NCBI GenBank assembly: GCA_049334165.1
Contig: JBEGHD010000018.1
Origin: JBEGHD01 sp049334165
GTDB taxonomy: Bacteria > Bacteroidota > Bacteroidia > Flavobacteriales_D > Sanyastnellaceae
DNA length: 64,000 bases
Strand: one strand, 5' to 3'
The translations under genes were made by a program, and so were the position numbers. The notes below the pieces were generated by a model, which was given only the letters and a program-made list of their open reading frames with translations, made no database searches and was not told where the DNA came from. Of this stretch, positions 31,266 to 40,451 are shown in pieces. Positions within the stretch are counted from its first letter, which is position 1, and every line of letters begins with the position of its first letter.

Positions 31266-33753
31266 TATTCCCGAGTTTATTAAAAAAGAATCTGTTCAGA
31301 CAGAGAGCGAAAAGCTCGTGACAATAATGTCTGTAGTTTGCAAAAAGATCGCACCCCTGTGGCCACTAGAAAATTTTGTTGCGGTGAATCCCTTCATGGG
31401 ACAAACGGACAAGAAGTTCGAGGAAGTTGCCAGACAAATGTCTCAAACGAGTGGCGCTCAAATGACTCTTCCACTTTCCTTTTACCTCCAGAAGCTGGAA
31501 GAGGGAAAAATCTTTGCAGCGGACATAGCTGCAGCTCTCGAGGAGAGAAGCCTTAAAGTTGGAGTCAGGACCGTTATTAACAAGGCTCGCCAAATGGCAC
31601 CGGAAGAGGAGCAGTTTGGGCAAGTGGAAACATTTTCTGATGTCGCTTCAAGGGTGACTGGTAAACAATGGAGCAGGCATCTGATTTCACGTGTATCATT
31701 TTGGGCTGCGGCCTATTTTGATGACGGCCAGGCAAATTGGTCTGCTTCTTTCAAAAAGATGGATCTCTTCAGTGCCTGGAAGACTGAAGCGTCTATTGAT
31801 AGATCGCCTGAGATTGCCGGATTGAAAGGGTTTAGGGAATTCGTTAAAGAACTGCCTGACTCTCCTCTGGAAGCAGTGAGCGTCTCTCTCAGAGAATTGG
31901 GTGTTCCAAATCAAGGCCTGGAAAACTACCTGCAGAGAAACCTTATGCGACTTTCAGGTTGGGCCGGCCACGTATCGTATTTGGATTGGGAGAATGGCGT
32001 TTACGGTGAAAAAAATGCCAGACTACTGGATTTTCTCGCAGTTTTAGTGAGTTGGGAGTACTGCCTGTTTAAGTCTCTCAAAAATCAACGACTTGAAGAT
32101 GAGTGGTACTGGGCCTGTCAGGAATTGTCTCAAAAGATTCCAACGAAAGACCTCGATAATCCGCTCAATTTGCGACTCATCTTTCAGGATGCTTTCGACA
32201 TTGCTTCGCAAAGAGACATGATTGACATGTTTGAGACGAAAACTCCATCAAAAAGAAGGAACGACAGTAGAAAGAAAGCTCAAGCAGTGTTTTGTATTGA
32301 CGTGAGATCAGAAGTGCTCAGAAGAAATATTGAATCGATAGACGATAAGATAGAAACGCTTGGTTTTGCAGGTTTCTTCGGATTCCCGGTAAGCTTCAAA
32401 TCGCTCGGTGAGAGTGAGGGAAAGGCACAGTGCCCGGTGCTCATCAAACCAAAGTTAACAGTTCCAGAATCTCTCGGGAAAACTGTTGATGTTGAAAGTG
32501 TTGAGCATCGAAAGATTACAAGTCATAAGTTTCTGAACGTCATCAAGAATTTCCGATCGAGTGCTGTGAGTTGCTTTAGTTTTGTAAGCCCGCTTGGGTT
32601 GACTTATTTGGCTAAGCTCTTCACGGATGCTTTTGGCATCACGCGAACCGTGCCCGAAAAATCTACTTACGGCCTCGACAAAAAGATGGCTCAGAAGCGA
32701 ACAGTGGATTTATCTACTACATCAAAAGATGGCCTTCAACTGGGGATTGATGTGGATCAGCAGGTGGAACTGGCCAAAAATGCGATCAGCGCCATGTCGC
32801 TTAAAGAGGACTTCGCCAGGTTGGTTTTGATCGTTGGACACGGAGCTTCAACAGTGAATAATCCTTATGCTTCTGGCTTGGACTGTGGAGCATGCGGAGG
32901 ACGCTCCGGAGAGCCTAACGCCAAGGTAGCTGCAGCAGTGTTGAACAATGTTGAAGTGAGAAACAGGCTAAGGGAGTTTGAAATTGAGATTCCCAAAGAC
33001 ACGGTATTCGTTGCCTGCTTGCACGACACCACCACTGATGAGGTGAAGGTTTTCAACGAAGATCAGTTGCCCGAGGAGCAGAGGTCAGAGCTGAGAGATG
33101 TGAAAAAATCTCTCTCTCAGGCCGGAGCGCTCACACGTGCAGATCGATCGCTGAGAATGGCGAATTTGGATCCTAAGAAAGCCGACAAATCAATTATCGG
33201 CAGGAGCAAAGACTGGTCGCAGGTGCGACCGGAATGGGGACTTGCCGGTTGTTCAGGTTTCATTGTGGCTTCCAGGGAAAGATCGAAACATCTCAACCTA
33301 AACAGCAACTACTTTCTTCATTCCTACGAATGGAAAAAAGACAGAGACTTTTCAATCCTCGAAGTGATTATGACTGCACCAATGGTGGTCACCAACTGGA
33401 TTAACATGCAGTATTTTGCTTCGACAGTAGATAACCAGAAGTTTGGTTCGGGAAACAAGACTCTCCACAACGTGACTTCAGGAATTGGAGTTCTCGAAGG
33501 ATACAGCGGAGATCTCAGAGTGGGGCTTCCTCAGCAGTCGGTGCATGACGGTGAAAAACTTCAGCACGAACCCGTGCGATTAATGACTGTAATTGAAGCG
33601 CCCATTGCAGCCATCAACGGAGTACTTAGAAGGCATGAGTCGATAAATAATCTCTGTGAAAACGGCTGGATAAACTTATTCGCTATGGATAGCGAAGGTA
33701 AGGTGAGCTCTAGATATGTTGGTCAGCTAGAATGGGAACAGATAGAAGATTAA
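31252..33753 (+). CDS. dabA: DabA, catalytic subunit of the DAB inorganic carbon transporter (DUF2309)
   Basis: 833 residues. The DUF2309 family residues that form the beta-CA-like zinc site are in place: Cys348 and Asp350 (VFCIDVRSE), His530 (IVGHGAS) and Cys545 (LDCGACGG), with the same 15-residue H-to-C spacing as in characterised DabA. DabA hydrates CO2 to bicarbonate vectorially, powered by DabB, so the pair accumulates bicarbonate in the cytoplasm. A closing pattern with HNVTSGIGVLEGYSGDLRVGLP is conserved in the family. The start overlaps dabB. In a heterotroph this most likely supplies bicarbonate to carboxylases at low CO2. Confidence 0.93.
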   Translation: MTNTSIPEFIKKESVQTESEKLVTIMSVVCKKIAPLWPLENFVAVNPFMGQTDKKFEEVARQMSQTSGAQMTLPLSFYLQKLEEGKIFAADIAAALEERSLKVGVRTVINKARQMAPEEEQFGQVETFSDVASRVTGKQWSRHLISRVSFWAAAYFDDGQANWSASFKKMDLFSAWKTEASIDRSPEIAGLKGFREFVKELPDSPLEAVSVSLRELGVPNQGLENYLQRNLMRLSGWAGHVSYLDWENGVYGEKNARLLDFLAVLVSWEYCLFKSLKNQRLEDEWYWACQELSQKIPTKDLDNPLNLRLIFQDAFDIASQRDMIDMFETKTPSKRRNDSRKKAQAVFCIDVRSEVLRRNIESIDDKIETLGFAGFFGFPVSFKSLGESEGKAQCPVLIKPKLTVPESLGKTVDVESVEHRKITSHKFLNVIKNFRSSAVSCFSFVSPLGLTYLAKLFTDAFGITRTVPEKSTYGLDKKMAQKRTVDLSTTSKDGLQLGIDVDQQVELAKNAISAMSLKEDFARLVLIVGHGASTVNNPYASGLDCGACGGRSGEPNAKVAAAVLNNVEVRNRLREFEIEIPKDTVFVACLHDTTTDEVKVFNEDQLPEEQRSELRDVKKSLSQAGALTRADRSLRMANLDPKKADKSIIGRSKDWSQVRPEWGLAGCSGFIVASRERSKHLNLNSNYFLHSYEWKKDRDFSILEVIMTAPMVVTNWINMQYFASTVDNQKFGSGNKTLHNVTSGIGVLEGYSGDLRVGLPQQSVHDGEKLQHEPVRLMTVIEAPIAAINGVLRRHESINNLCENGWINLFAMDSEGKVSSRYVGQLEWEQIED

Positions 33754-33796
33754 TGGTGTTTGATTCCTATTGGAATTAGATAAGTGAAGCACAAAA

Positions 33797-33830
33797 AAGA
33801 GGCTGTCCTTTTTAGGTTGGACAGCCTCTT
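33797..33830 (-). terminator. Terminator of the S46 peptidase gene
   Basis: A perfect 12-bp stem (33797-33808 with 33819-33830) and 10-nt loop. On the minus strand six T follow (33798-33793). It lies 28 bp after the S46 stop codon. In the plus direction it lacks a T-run, so termination of dabA there would be weaker. Confidence 0.8.
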
Positions 33831-33857
33831 GTGTTATTTAAAAGAAGTATTAAATGG

Positions 33858-36077
33858 TTACTTCTTCATCGGAGCTTCTTCCATTTGTGGTTTCTTCGCT
33901 TCCTTGTCTTCTTTCATTTTCTTGTCATCGTTTTTCACGAGTGTAAGCTCATCGATGATGTTTTGCGCACCGGCAAACTTGTCAACGATAAACAACACGT
34001 AGCGGATGTCAACAGAAATGGTTCTCTGCAATTCTGGCTCAAATGCGATATCTCCACTCATTGCTTCCCAGTTGCCGTCAAAGGCAAGTCCGATCAATTC
34101 TCCATCTCCGTTGATCACAGGGCTTCCTGAGTTTCCTCCGGTGATGTCATTGTTAGAGATAAAGCAAATTACGAGGTCACCGTTTTCGTTGGCCCAACGA
34201 CCGTACTGTTCTTTTTCCAACAGTTTAATTAGCTCTTCTGGCACTACAAATTCAGGATCATTTGGGTCATACTTTTCCAGAACTCCTTTTGAGGTAGTGA
34301 TGTAATCGTAGTGAACTGCATCTTCCGGATAGTAGTCACCTACTTTTCCATAAGTGAGGCGCATTGTTGAGTTTGCATCGGGGTAGTAGAGTTTGTCTTC
34401 GTTCATTTTTCTCAATCCCTGAACGAAAAGACGGTAACCCTTGTCGTACTTGTCTTGCGCACCGCTTACCATAGAAGCCTGGTAACGCTTGAAGATACTC
34501 TGTGCCGCTTTCAATGCGAGGTCTTTTTCAGCCGTTTTTTCCTTCGGATTGTCGAGGAACTCCATCAGACGAATCTTGTTAACCAGGAATGACTTGTCGT
34601 ACATCTTGTCAGCAAAGCGCTCAACAGAACCTTTGTACTTGTCGTCAATGTGGTTGAAAATGTCTGGCCACTGATCTTTGCTCACGTTTTCTTTGTACAT
34701 CGAGAGCAGGTTGACAAACAAGTCCCTGTCGGTTTCCATGTCGTAATCTTTGAAGAAATCCTCAGCTGTAGCTTCGAAAGACTTCAACATCATTTTGCGT
34801 TTTTCTTCATCTTCCTCTTTCATTGCCGCTGAATAAACGCGGTTGAAACGGAAAGCAAAAAGAACAATGTCAGAGCCAATTAGTCCTGCTTCGAGTGCAT
34901 AAACATCAGCTTTCACGGTCTCGTCAGTGATGTCGTAGTATTCCTGAATCATCGGAAGCACTTCGCCATAGGTTTCTTTGAGCTTGTCGCTTGAGTTCAC
35001 CCAGTTGTTGAAGTTCTCTTCGATCTGGCGTTTTTTCTCAACCACATTGAGTCTTTTCAGCCCCTTGGTCTGGCCGATGTAGTACTTCCAGTAGTTGGCA
35101 GTTTGAGCATACTTAGCAGCATATTTGATGCGAACATCTTTCTCTGCGTCCATGTGCTTTTTCATTGTCTTTAGCTTCTTGTCGCGGATGTTTACCACAG
35201 TTGGGTTGTGGATGTTAATGGCTTGATCCACACCCCATGAAGTGAGGTAACGGTCAGTGCTTCCAGGGAAGCCCATGATCATAGTGAAGTCGTTGGCTTC
35301 AACACCATCCACAGAAATTGGGAGGTGGTGCTTTGGCTCGTAAGGCTGGTTGTCTTTAGTGTAATCAGCAGGTTCGTTGTTGCGGTCTGCGTAGATACGA
35401 ATCATCGCGAAGTCACCTGTGTGGCGTGGCCACATCCAGTTGTCGGTGTCTCCACCAAATTTACCGATCGATTCTGGCGGAACTCCTACGAGGCGCACAT
35501 CGCGGTAGGTGTTGTAAACCATCAGGTAGAATTCATTGCCGTGGAAAAATGATTTCACTTCGGCATCGTATTCATTTCCTTCGGTAGCTTCAGCCTGGAT
35601 GGCCTGGCTCAATTTTGCAATTGTTTGGGCGCGCTCCTCTTCGGTCATGTCTTCGTTGAGCTGAGAGTTGATGCGCTCAGTAACGTCTTCAATACGCACG
35701 AGGAAAGAGGCAACGAAGTTTGAAATTGGCAACTCCTTGCTTTTGTCGTAAGCCCAAAAACCTTCTGTGAGGTAATCATTATCCACAGAGCTGAGCGACT
35801 GAACCGCTCCGTAAGCACAGTGGTGGTTGGTAAGCACGAGTCCCTGATCAGAGATCACTTCTGCGGTACACATTCCACCGTTCAGGCGAACGATGGCATC
35901 TTTCATACTTGCCTGGTTGATGTTGTAAATTTCATCTGGCGTAAGGTTGAGGCCCATGCCTTTCATTTCGGCTTCGTAAATCCTGTTGAGCATGTTCATC
36001 AGCCACATGCCTTCGTCTGCTTTTGCAGTGCTGCTAAGGATTACGATACCCATGAATAGCGTCAAAAATTTCTTCAT
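33858..36077 (-). CDS. S46-family dipeptidyl peptidase (DPP7-type)
   Basis: 739 residues. A signal peptide (MKKFLTLFMGIVILSSTAKA) is followed by the S46 chymotrypsin fold with an inserted helical domain. The His is in TNHHCAYGA (residues 83-90) and the catalytic Ser is Ser650 (GGNSGSPV). The residue 18 positions after it is Gly668 (AFDGNWE), the position where DPP11 has an Arg that selects Asp/Glu. Gly indicates DPP7-like preference for hydrophobic P1 residues. It is a periplasmic exopeptidase that feeds on oligopeptides. A C-terminal Lys/Asp-rich tail (KKMKEDKEAKKP) is unusual and lies after the catalytic domain. It is monocistronic with its own terminator. Confidence 0.92.
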   Translation of the reverse strand: MKKFLTLFMGIVILSSTAKADEGMWLMNMLNRIYEAEMKGMGLNLTPDEIYNINQASMKDAIVRLNGGMCTAEVISDQGLVLTNHHCAYGAVQSLSSVDNDYLTEGFWAYDKSKELPISNFVASFLVRIEDVTERINSQLNEDMTEEERAQTIAKLSQAIQAEATEGNEYDAEVKSFFHGNEFYLMVYNTYRDVRLVGVPPESIGKFGGDTDNWMWPRHTGDFAMIRIYADRNNEPADYTKDNQPYEPKHHLPISVDGVEANDFTMIMGFPGSTDRYLTSWGVDQAINIHNPTVVNIRDKKLKTMKKHMDAEKDVRIKYAAKYAQTANYWKYYIGQTKGLKRLNVVEKKRQIEENFNNWVNSSDKLKETYGEVLPMIQEYYDITDETVKADVYALEAGLIGSDIVLFAFRFNRVYSAAMKEEDEEKRKMMLKSFEATAEDFFKDYDMETDRDLFVNLLSMYKENVSKDQWPDIFNHIDDKYKGSVERFADKMYDKSFLVNKIRLMEFLDNPKEKTAEKDLALKAAQSIFKRYQASMVSGAQDKYDKGYRLFVQGLRKMNEDKLYYPDANSTMRLTYGKVGDYYPEDAVHYDYITTSKGVLEKYDPNDPEFVVPEELIKLLEKEQYGRWANENGDLVICFISNNDITGGNSGSPVINGDGELIGLAFDGNWEAMSGDIAFEPELQRTISVDIRYVLFIVDKFAGAQNIIDELTLVKNDDKKMKEDKEAKKPQMEEAPMKK

Positions 36078-36123
36078 GGCTTTAATCTTTATTGCTGTTT
36101 AACTTGGTTTGAAAAATAATCTA

Positions 36124-36696
36124 TTAGTTCTTGCTCTCTAGCTTGTCCCAGTCCACCTGATCGAGATAGAGGTCGAGCTTTTCGTAGAGTCTTTGTAATT
36201 CCTGAGGTCCGCGGTACCGATTTCTCACTTCCAGCTCTTTGCCGTTCATGTGAACTTCGGTGATCACGGCCGGAAGGTCGGTCACATGCTCGTTGTCGTA
36301 CTCTTCATCAAAAGCGAAGTAGTCGATTTCTTCGACAATAGATCTCAATGATTCCATCTGCTCCTGACTGAGGCGACCCTGAAAGAGGCCGATGTTGTTC
36401 ACAAAGTTGGTACCGCGATAAATCGTGTAACCACTTTTATAGATAGTAACATTGAAAACCTTGCACTGTCCGAAGCACGGAGTTCTTTCGTAAGTGATAA
36501 AAGTGGAGTCCGCACTCATCGTGTCTGCGGCTGCCTGGTCAGCTTCCACTTCGTTCATGTTGTCGAGAATCTCTTCTGTCTCAGTAGTTGTTTCCGTCTC
36601 CACTGTTTCTTCCTGATTTTTGCAGGAGCTAAAGCCCAAAGCAAAAACGAGTGTGAAAGTGAGCAGCGTAGTGAAAATTCTCATATCAGATTTCAT
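36124..36696 (-). CDS. Lipoprotein with DUF6438-like domain
   Basis: 190 residues (or 186 from the ATG at 36684). The lipoprotein signal ends FALGFSSC, followed by an acidic/Thr-rich linker and then a domain starting ITYERTPCFGQCKVFNVTIYKSG, with the paired Cys of PCFGQC. This matches the DUF6438 pattern of small Bacteroidota periplasmic proteins; the function is unknown. The ATG at 36696 directly follows the yidC stop (TAA-ATG), so the gene is co-transcribed and possibly coupled with yidC. Confidence 0.72.
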   Translation of the reverse strand: MKSDMRIFTTLLTFTLVFALGFSSCKNQEETVETETTTETEEILDNMNEVEADQAAADTMSADSTFITYERTPCFGQCKVFNVTIYKSGYTIYRGTNFVNNIGLFQGRLSQEQMESLRSIVEEIDYFAFDEEYDNEHVTDLPAVITEVHMNGKELEVRNRYRGPQELQRLYEKLDLYLDQVDWDKLESKN

Positions 36697-38604
36697 TTAT
36701 TTTTTCTTCTTTCCTTTTTGCTGCTGAGTCTTTTGCATTTCTTCGAGGCGCTGTTGGAAGCTTGATTTTTTCTTCGGCTTCTTTTTGTTTGATTCGATTT
36801 TAGCGCGAATCTTGTCTTCATCGATGATGTACTCTTTGATCACATACATCTGACCAATTGAAATCACGTTGGCAGCGAAGTAGTAGAAGCTGAGTCCTGC
36901 AGCAAAACTATTAAAGAAGAAGAGCATCATGAACGGGAAAATGTTCATAATCACTTTCATGTTAGGCATTCCCGGTTGCGACTGCGTTGGCATGTTCGAA
37001 GAGTTCATTCTGGTGTAGAAGAACGTAGAAGCAGCCATCAGCAAAGTGAATCCACTCACGTGTGCCCCGTAGAGTGGAATGTTAAACCCGAGGTCGAGAA
37101 TGGAATCGTAGTTCACCAAATCATCTGCCCAGAGGAATCGCTCCTGTCGCAGCTCGATAGTTGCGGGGAAGAAGCGGAACATGGCGTAGAGAATCGGCAT
37201 TTGCAGAAGCATCGGCAAACAACCGGCCATTGGATTTACTCCTGTTTTTCGGTAAAGTCCCATGGTAGCTTGCTGCTTTTCCATGGCGTCTTTGCCTTCG
37301 TATTTTTTGTTGATCTCATCAATCTCTGGCTTTAGCACGCGCATCTTTGCACTGCTCAGGTAGTTTTTCCAGGTGATCGGGAAGAGGAGCATTTTGATAA
37401 AAATCGTGATCAGCAAAATCACAATTCCGTAGTTGCCGATAAATCCAGAAAGGAAATTGAACACCGGACGAACAAACCACTTGTTGAGCCATCCGAAAAT
37501 TCCCCAACCGTAGTCAATGATTTTGTCGAACTCAGTGACGTTTAGCGCATCGAGTTCTTTAAAATCGTTTGGTCCAAAATAGAATTTCACCGGAAGACTG
37601 GAGGCAGAGCCAGGCTTCACATCCAGTGGGATTTGAGCCGAGTAAATGGTGTTGTGAGTAGAGTCTTCCTCAGCAACCGGGCGACTGGCGATTTTTGCTC
37701 CTGCCGGAAAGTTGTCGTCCTTAATGATCCCGGCACTGAAAAAGTTCTGCTTGAAAACCATCCAGTTAAGCGGTTCTTCAAGTTCTTCTGAGTCATCGGA
37801 GTTTTCCGATAGATAATCGCGGTCATCGTCTGCCACTCTGTAGAAAACTGAGCTTCTCTGCTTTTCGGTGGTGATTCCTTTTTCGTTGTGATAACCAACG
37901 GCATCCCAGTTAAACATGGTTGTTTGGCTCGAGGTGTTTACGATACCGTCCATGTTCACAAAGTTGATACTCGCATCGATGTCGTAAGCGTCCTTAGTTA
38001 GCGAGTAAACAAACTCGATGTATTTCGAAGGATCGTCAGTGCGAAGTGTCATGGTGAGGGTTGATGCCTCATCGCTGTCGGCAACTACTTTTTGTACGTT
38101 CGGCTCAAAAGTGAAATCGCCAGTGCTAAAGCGACCTTTCCCGAGATAATCGAAAGCAATAGCCATGTCCGATTTTGAAGGATCCCAAAGGCTTACCAGA
38201 GTTGAGTCCCAGTAGTCGCGGTAGTGTTTCAAAACCACCTCTTCGAACATCCCGCCTTTGGTGGATAGAGTCGCTTTTATGTTGTTGTTTTCGAGAATTA
38301 CCTCTTCGCCTTCATCTTCATTTATCGAAGAGGCGAACATTCCGTATTTCTCAACTTTTTGACGGTTTTGGTATTCGACAACTGCCGAGTCTGGCTCGAG
38401 CGCAACTGAGCTGTCTGGCTCTTGAGTTTCGGCAACCATTGTAGTGTCATCCGGAACAACTTTAATTTCTTTTTGAGCTTGCTTGAGGCTGTCTTGCAGC
38501 TGTCTTTCGCGCTCAATTTCTTCCGAGGAAGGAGTGAAGATGAAGTAGTAAGCCACCAGCAGGCCTACCATCATAAGAAGTCCGGTTACTGTATTTCTAT
38601 CCAT
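36697..38604 (-). CDS. yidC: Membrane protein insertase YidC
   Basis: 635 residues from the ATG at 38604 (MDRNTVTGLLMMVGLLVAYYF, first membrane anchor). A large periplasmic domain (~30-380) follows, then the conserved 60KD insertase core with IVILLITIFIKMLLFPITWKNYLSSAKMR, GVNPMAGCLPMLLQMPILYAMFRFF and the final membrane segments. The C-terminus is Lys-rich (KKKPKKKSSFQQRLEEM), as in ribosome-binding YidC forms. It inserts proteins in the inner membrane alone or with SecYEG. An upstream start at 38661 is unlikely because a -7 element sits at 38627-38634. Confidence 0.95.
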   Translation of the reverse strand: MDRNTVTGLLMMVGLLVAYYFIFTPSSEEIERERQLQDSLKQAQKEIKVVPDDTTMVAETQEPDSSVALEPDSAVVEYQNRQKVEKYGMFASSINEDEGEEVILENNNIKATLSTKGGMFEEVVLKHYRDYWDSTLVSLWDPSKSDMAIAFDYLGKGRFSTGDFTFEPNVQKVVADSDEASTLTMTLRTDDPSKYIEFVYSLTKDAYDIDASINFVNMDGIVNTSSQTTMFNWDAVGYHNEKGITTEKQRSSVFYRVADDDRDYLSENSDDSEELEEPLNWMVFKQNFFSAGIIKDDNFPAGAKIASRPVAEEDSTHNTIYSAQIPLDVKPGSASSLPVKFYFGPNDFKELDALNVTEFDKIIDYGWGIFGWLNKWFVRPVFNFLSGFIGNYGIVILLITIFIKMLLFPITWKNYLSSAKMRVLKPEIDEINKKYEGKDAMEKQQATMGLYRKTGVNPMAGCLPMLLQMPILYAMFRFFPATIELRQERFLWADDLVNYDSILDLGFNIPLYGAHVSGFTLLMAASTFFYTRMNSSNMPTQSQPGMPNMKVIMNIFPFMMLFFFNSFAAGLSFYYFAANVISIGQMYVIKEYIIDEDKIRAKIESNKKKPKKKSSFQQRLEEMQKTQQQKGKKKK

Positions 38605-38626
38605 GCAAAAGGTTCTTTTGGGGGCG

Positions 38627-38634
38627 CAAAGATA
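38627..38634 (-). promoter_or_regulatory. Putative -7 element for yidC
   Basis: Minus strand TATCTTTG matches TAnnTTTG, 22 nt before the ATG at 38604. It overlaps the longer possible reading frame and helps fix the start. Confidence 0.45.
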
Positions 38635-38713
38635 TTGTTTAAAGTGGCAATTCGGAAGCAAAGTGAGATTGCCGGCTCACGTGCCCTGTGAGTGGTGCTA
38701 TTTGATGGTGAAA

Positions 38714-39559
38714 TTATTCTGCGTCTTCACCAAGTGTGCGAAACATTGTTGACTGTCCACGTCCCTCATTTCTGCTGCCTTCCATTCCGTAGGCGTAATA
38801 GAAAACCCGACCGGTTGAGGGCTGAATCAAAAAGTGGTACGCATATTTTTGAGAAGGGATGAGGTAGTAGACCAGTTGATCGGTAGGAGAGAGGATGGCC
38901 CTTGCCCATTCGTCCCGGTAAACCAGGCTGTAGTCAAAATCGAAAGTCCGTGTGATGTTTTTCTCTTTGGTCTGAAGGTCTTCTGAGCAGATCAAAATCT
39001 TTTTCTCCCGAATTTCTGGGTAATGTGATTTTATTTGATCTACAAAGCTTCCCAGGCCCAGGACTTTTCCACTTTTCAGATCCTCGAGGTATTGAGTGAT
39101 CACCTTGGTATTCAATGTGAGAAAGGCTTCAGCGTATTCTGGCGAAACTCCGCCAGTGCTAAAAGGAAGGTACAGTGAAATGTCTTCGTTCATCCTGTAC
39201 TTCCCGCTCGACCTGAAGCCGTGAACCAGACCGATAAATGGAACGTCATCCAAAATTCCGCTCTCGCTGTCGAAGCGGCCTTTGAAATAGCCAAACTGAG
39301 TAAGCGTGTCGCCATCATCATACTTTTTGCGCATTTCTCGCTCATACTCGTATTTCATCGGAGAGAAATCCCATTCCTTTTCGACTACTGCCTGAAGTGC
39401 TTCGTCAAATTCCTCCTGTCCGGTAAGCACAACGATGAGCGTGTCTTCTTCCAATGCTTCGAGGTTTGCTTCTGTGATGGTTCCGAATTGAGAAAAAGTA
39501 GTGCCTGCCGAGGTCAGCAAAGCGAAGGTTATGAAGGCAAAGTGCTGAATCAGTTTCAT
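38714..39559 (-). CDS. Secreted protein of unknown function
   Basis: 281 residues. The signal peptide is MKLIQHFAFITFALLTSAGTTFSQ. The mature part begins FGTITEANLEALEEDTLIVVLTGQEEFDEALQAVVEKEWDF, a pattern of a strand-helix unit seen in periplasmic Bacteroidota proteins with no assigned function, and continues ILICSEDL and TRTFDFDYSLVYRDEWARAIL. No lipobox and no T9SS sorting domain, so it is probably periplasmic. It lies upstream of yidC on the same strand with a 109-bp gap that holds the yidC promoter. Confidence 0.68.
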   Translation of the reverse strand: MKLIQHFAFITFALLTSAGTTFSQFGTITEANLEALEEDTLIVVLTGQEEFDEALQAVVEKEWDFSPMKYEYEREMRKKYDDGDTLTQFGYFKGRFDSESGILDDVPFIGLVHGFRSSGKYRMNEDISLYLPFSTGGVSPEYAEAFLTLNTKVITQYLEDLKSGKVLGLGSFVDQIKSHYPEIREKKILICSEDLQTKEKNITRTFDFDYSLVYRDEWARAILSPTDQLVYYLIPSQKYAYHFLIQPSTGRVFYYAYGMEGSRNEGRGQSTMFRTLGEDAE

Positions 39560-39616
39560 CGAATAAAATTGTTTAGAGAAGCAAGTAAGAAAATATTTGG
39601 GTAACCAGATTAAATT

Positions 39617-40309
39617 TTACTTCTGCTTTTTTGCAAAGCCAAAGCAGACATAGCGCTGAGAGGGAGACGTCAGTTTGTCTAGAGCCCGGTCCAGAGTTGC
39701 GAGGGCGTTTCGCTGTTTGTTGGACCTGCCAAAAGCTCCCAGAAAGCCACCAGTGGAAAGTTGCGTTTCATCGAATTCCGAACAAAGAGATTTGATTTCA
39801 GAAAGAGTAGGGTAGTTCCACTCATCGCCCCATTGAACAAATTTCTTTCTCATCGCCTGATGAAAAGTAGAAGCTTTGAGGTTTTCTGCAAAGAGTAAGA
39901 CACCTCCGGGTTTCAGTGCCTGGTGAATTTGTTCGATTGCCTTTTGTTGCAAGTCCGAGCGACCCTGTCTACCAACTCCACCGAGCACAGATTTGAAACA
40001 AATGATGTCGAATTCATTTTCGAAAGGAATGTCGAGCACATCCATTGACTGATAGCTGACCTTGTCTGAAACTCCGTGCTTATAATGAATTTGTCTGGTT
40101 TTTTCATCGGGATCAATGAGGTCGGTGCAAAGCACTTGTGAACCTTCGAGAGCGAGAAAAAGCGAAAGACCACCAAACCGACAACCGATTTCGAGCGACC
40201 TTGAGTTTTGGAGCTTGGAAAAGTTGAGGTGCTTTTCCCAAAAGGGAATTGTACGCGACCAGTTTTTCACATCCCAGCCAAAGGCATCAGTCAATTGTTG
40301 TTTGTTCAT
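39617..40309 (-). CDS. Class I SAM-dependent methyltransferase
   Basis: 230 residues. The Rossmann SAM-binding motif is SLEIGCRFGGLSLFLALEGSQVLCTDL (motif I GCRFGG and the acidic end of strand 2), then YQSMDVLDIPFENEFDIICFKSVLGGVG (motif II) and IEQIHQALKPGGVLLFAEN (motif III). It belongs to the Methyltransf_11/25 type; the substrate is unknown. The ending PSQRYVCFGFAKKQK is plain. The gene is separate from its neighbours by 57 and 142 bp. Confidence 0.85.
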   Translation of the reverse strand: MNKQQLTDAFGWDVKNWSRTIPFWEKHLNFSKLQNSRSLEIGCRFGGLSLFLALEGSQVLCTDLIDPDEKTRQIHYKHGVSDKVSYQSMDVLDIPFENEFDIICFKSVLGGVGRQGRSDLQQKAIEQIHQALKPGGVLLFAENLKASTFHQAMRKKFVQWGDEWNYPTLSEIKSLCSEFDETQLSTGGFLGAFGRSNKQRNALATLDRALDKLTSPSQRYVCFGFAKKQK

Positions 40310-40398
40310 CCTCGATCAATAGTATTAAGACAAAGAAAAACCTTTCAGTTTCAATCTTTAACTTACCTAGATCTTTTTTTAATTAGACCGTAAAAACA

Positions 40399-40430
40399 AA
40401 ACGCCCCGAACCAACTGGCCCGGGGCGTTT
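40399..40430 (-). terminator. Terminator of the adhesin-PorP operon
   Basis: A perfect 10-bp stem AAACGCCCCG/CGGGGCGTTT (40399-40408 with 40421-40430). On the minus strand it is followed by TTTTG and TTTTT. It lies 22 bp after the stop of the PorP/SprF-family gene. Confidence 0.85.
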
Positions 40431-40451
40431 CAATGTCAATGAGTTTTTATT

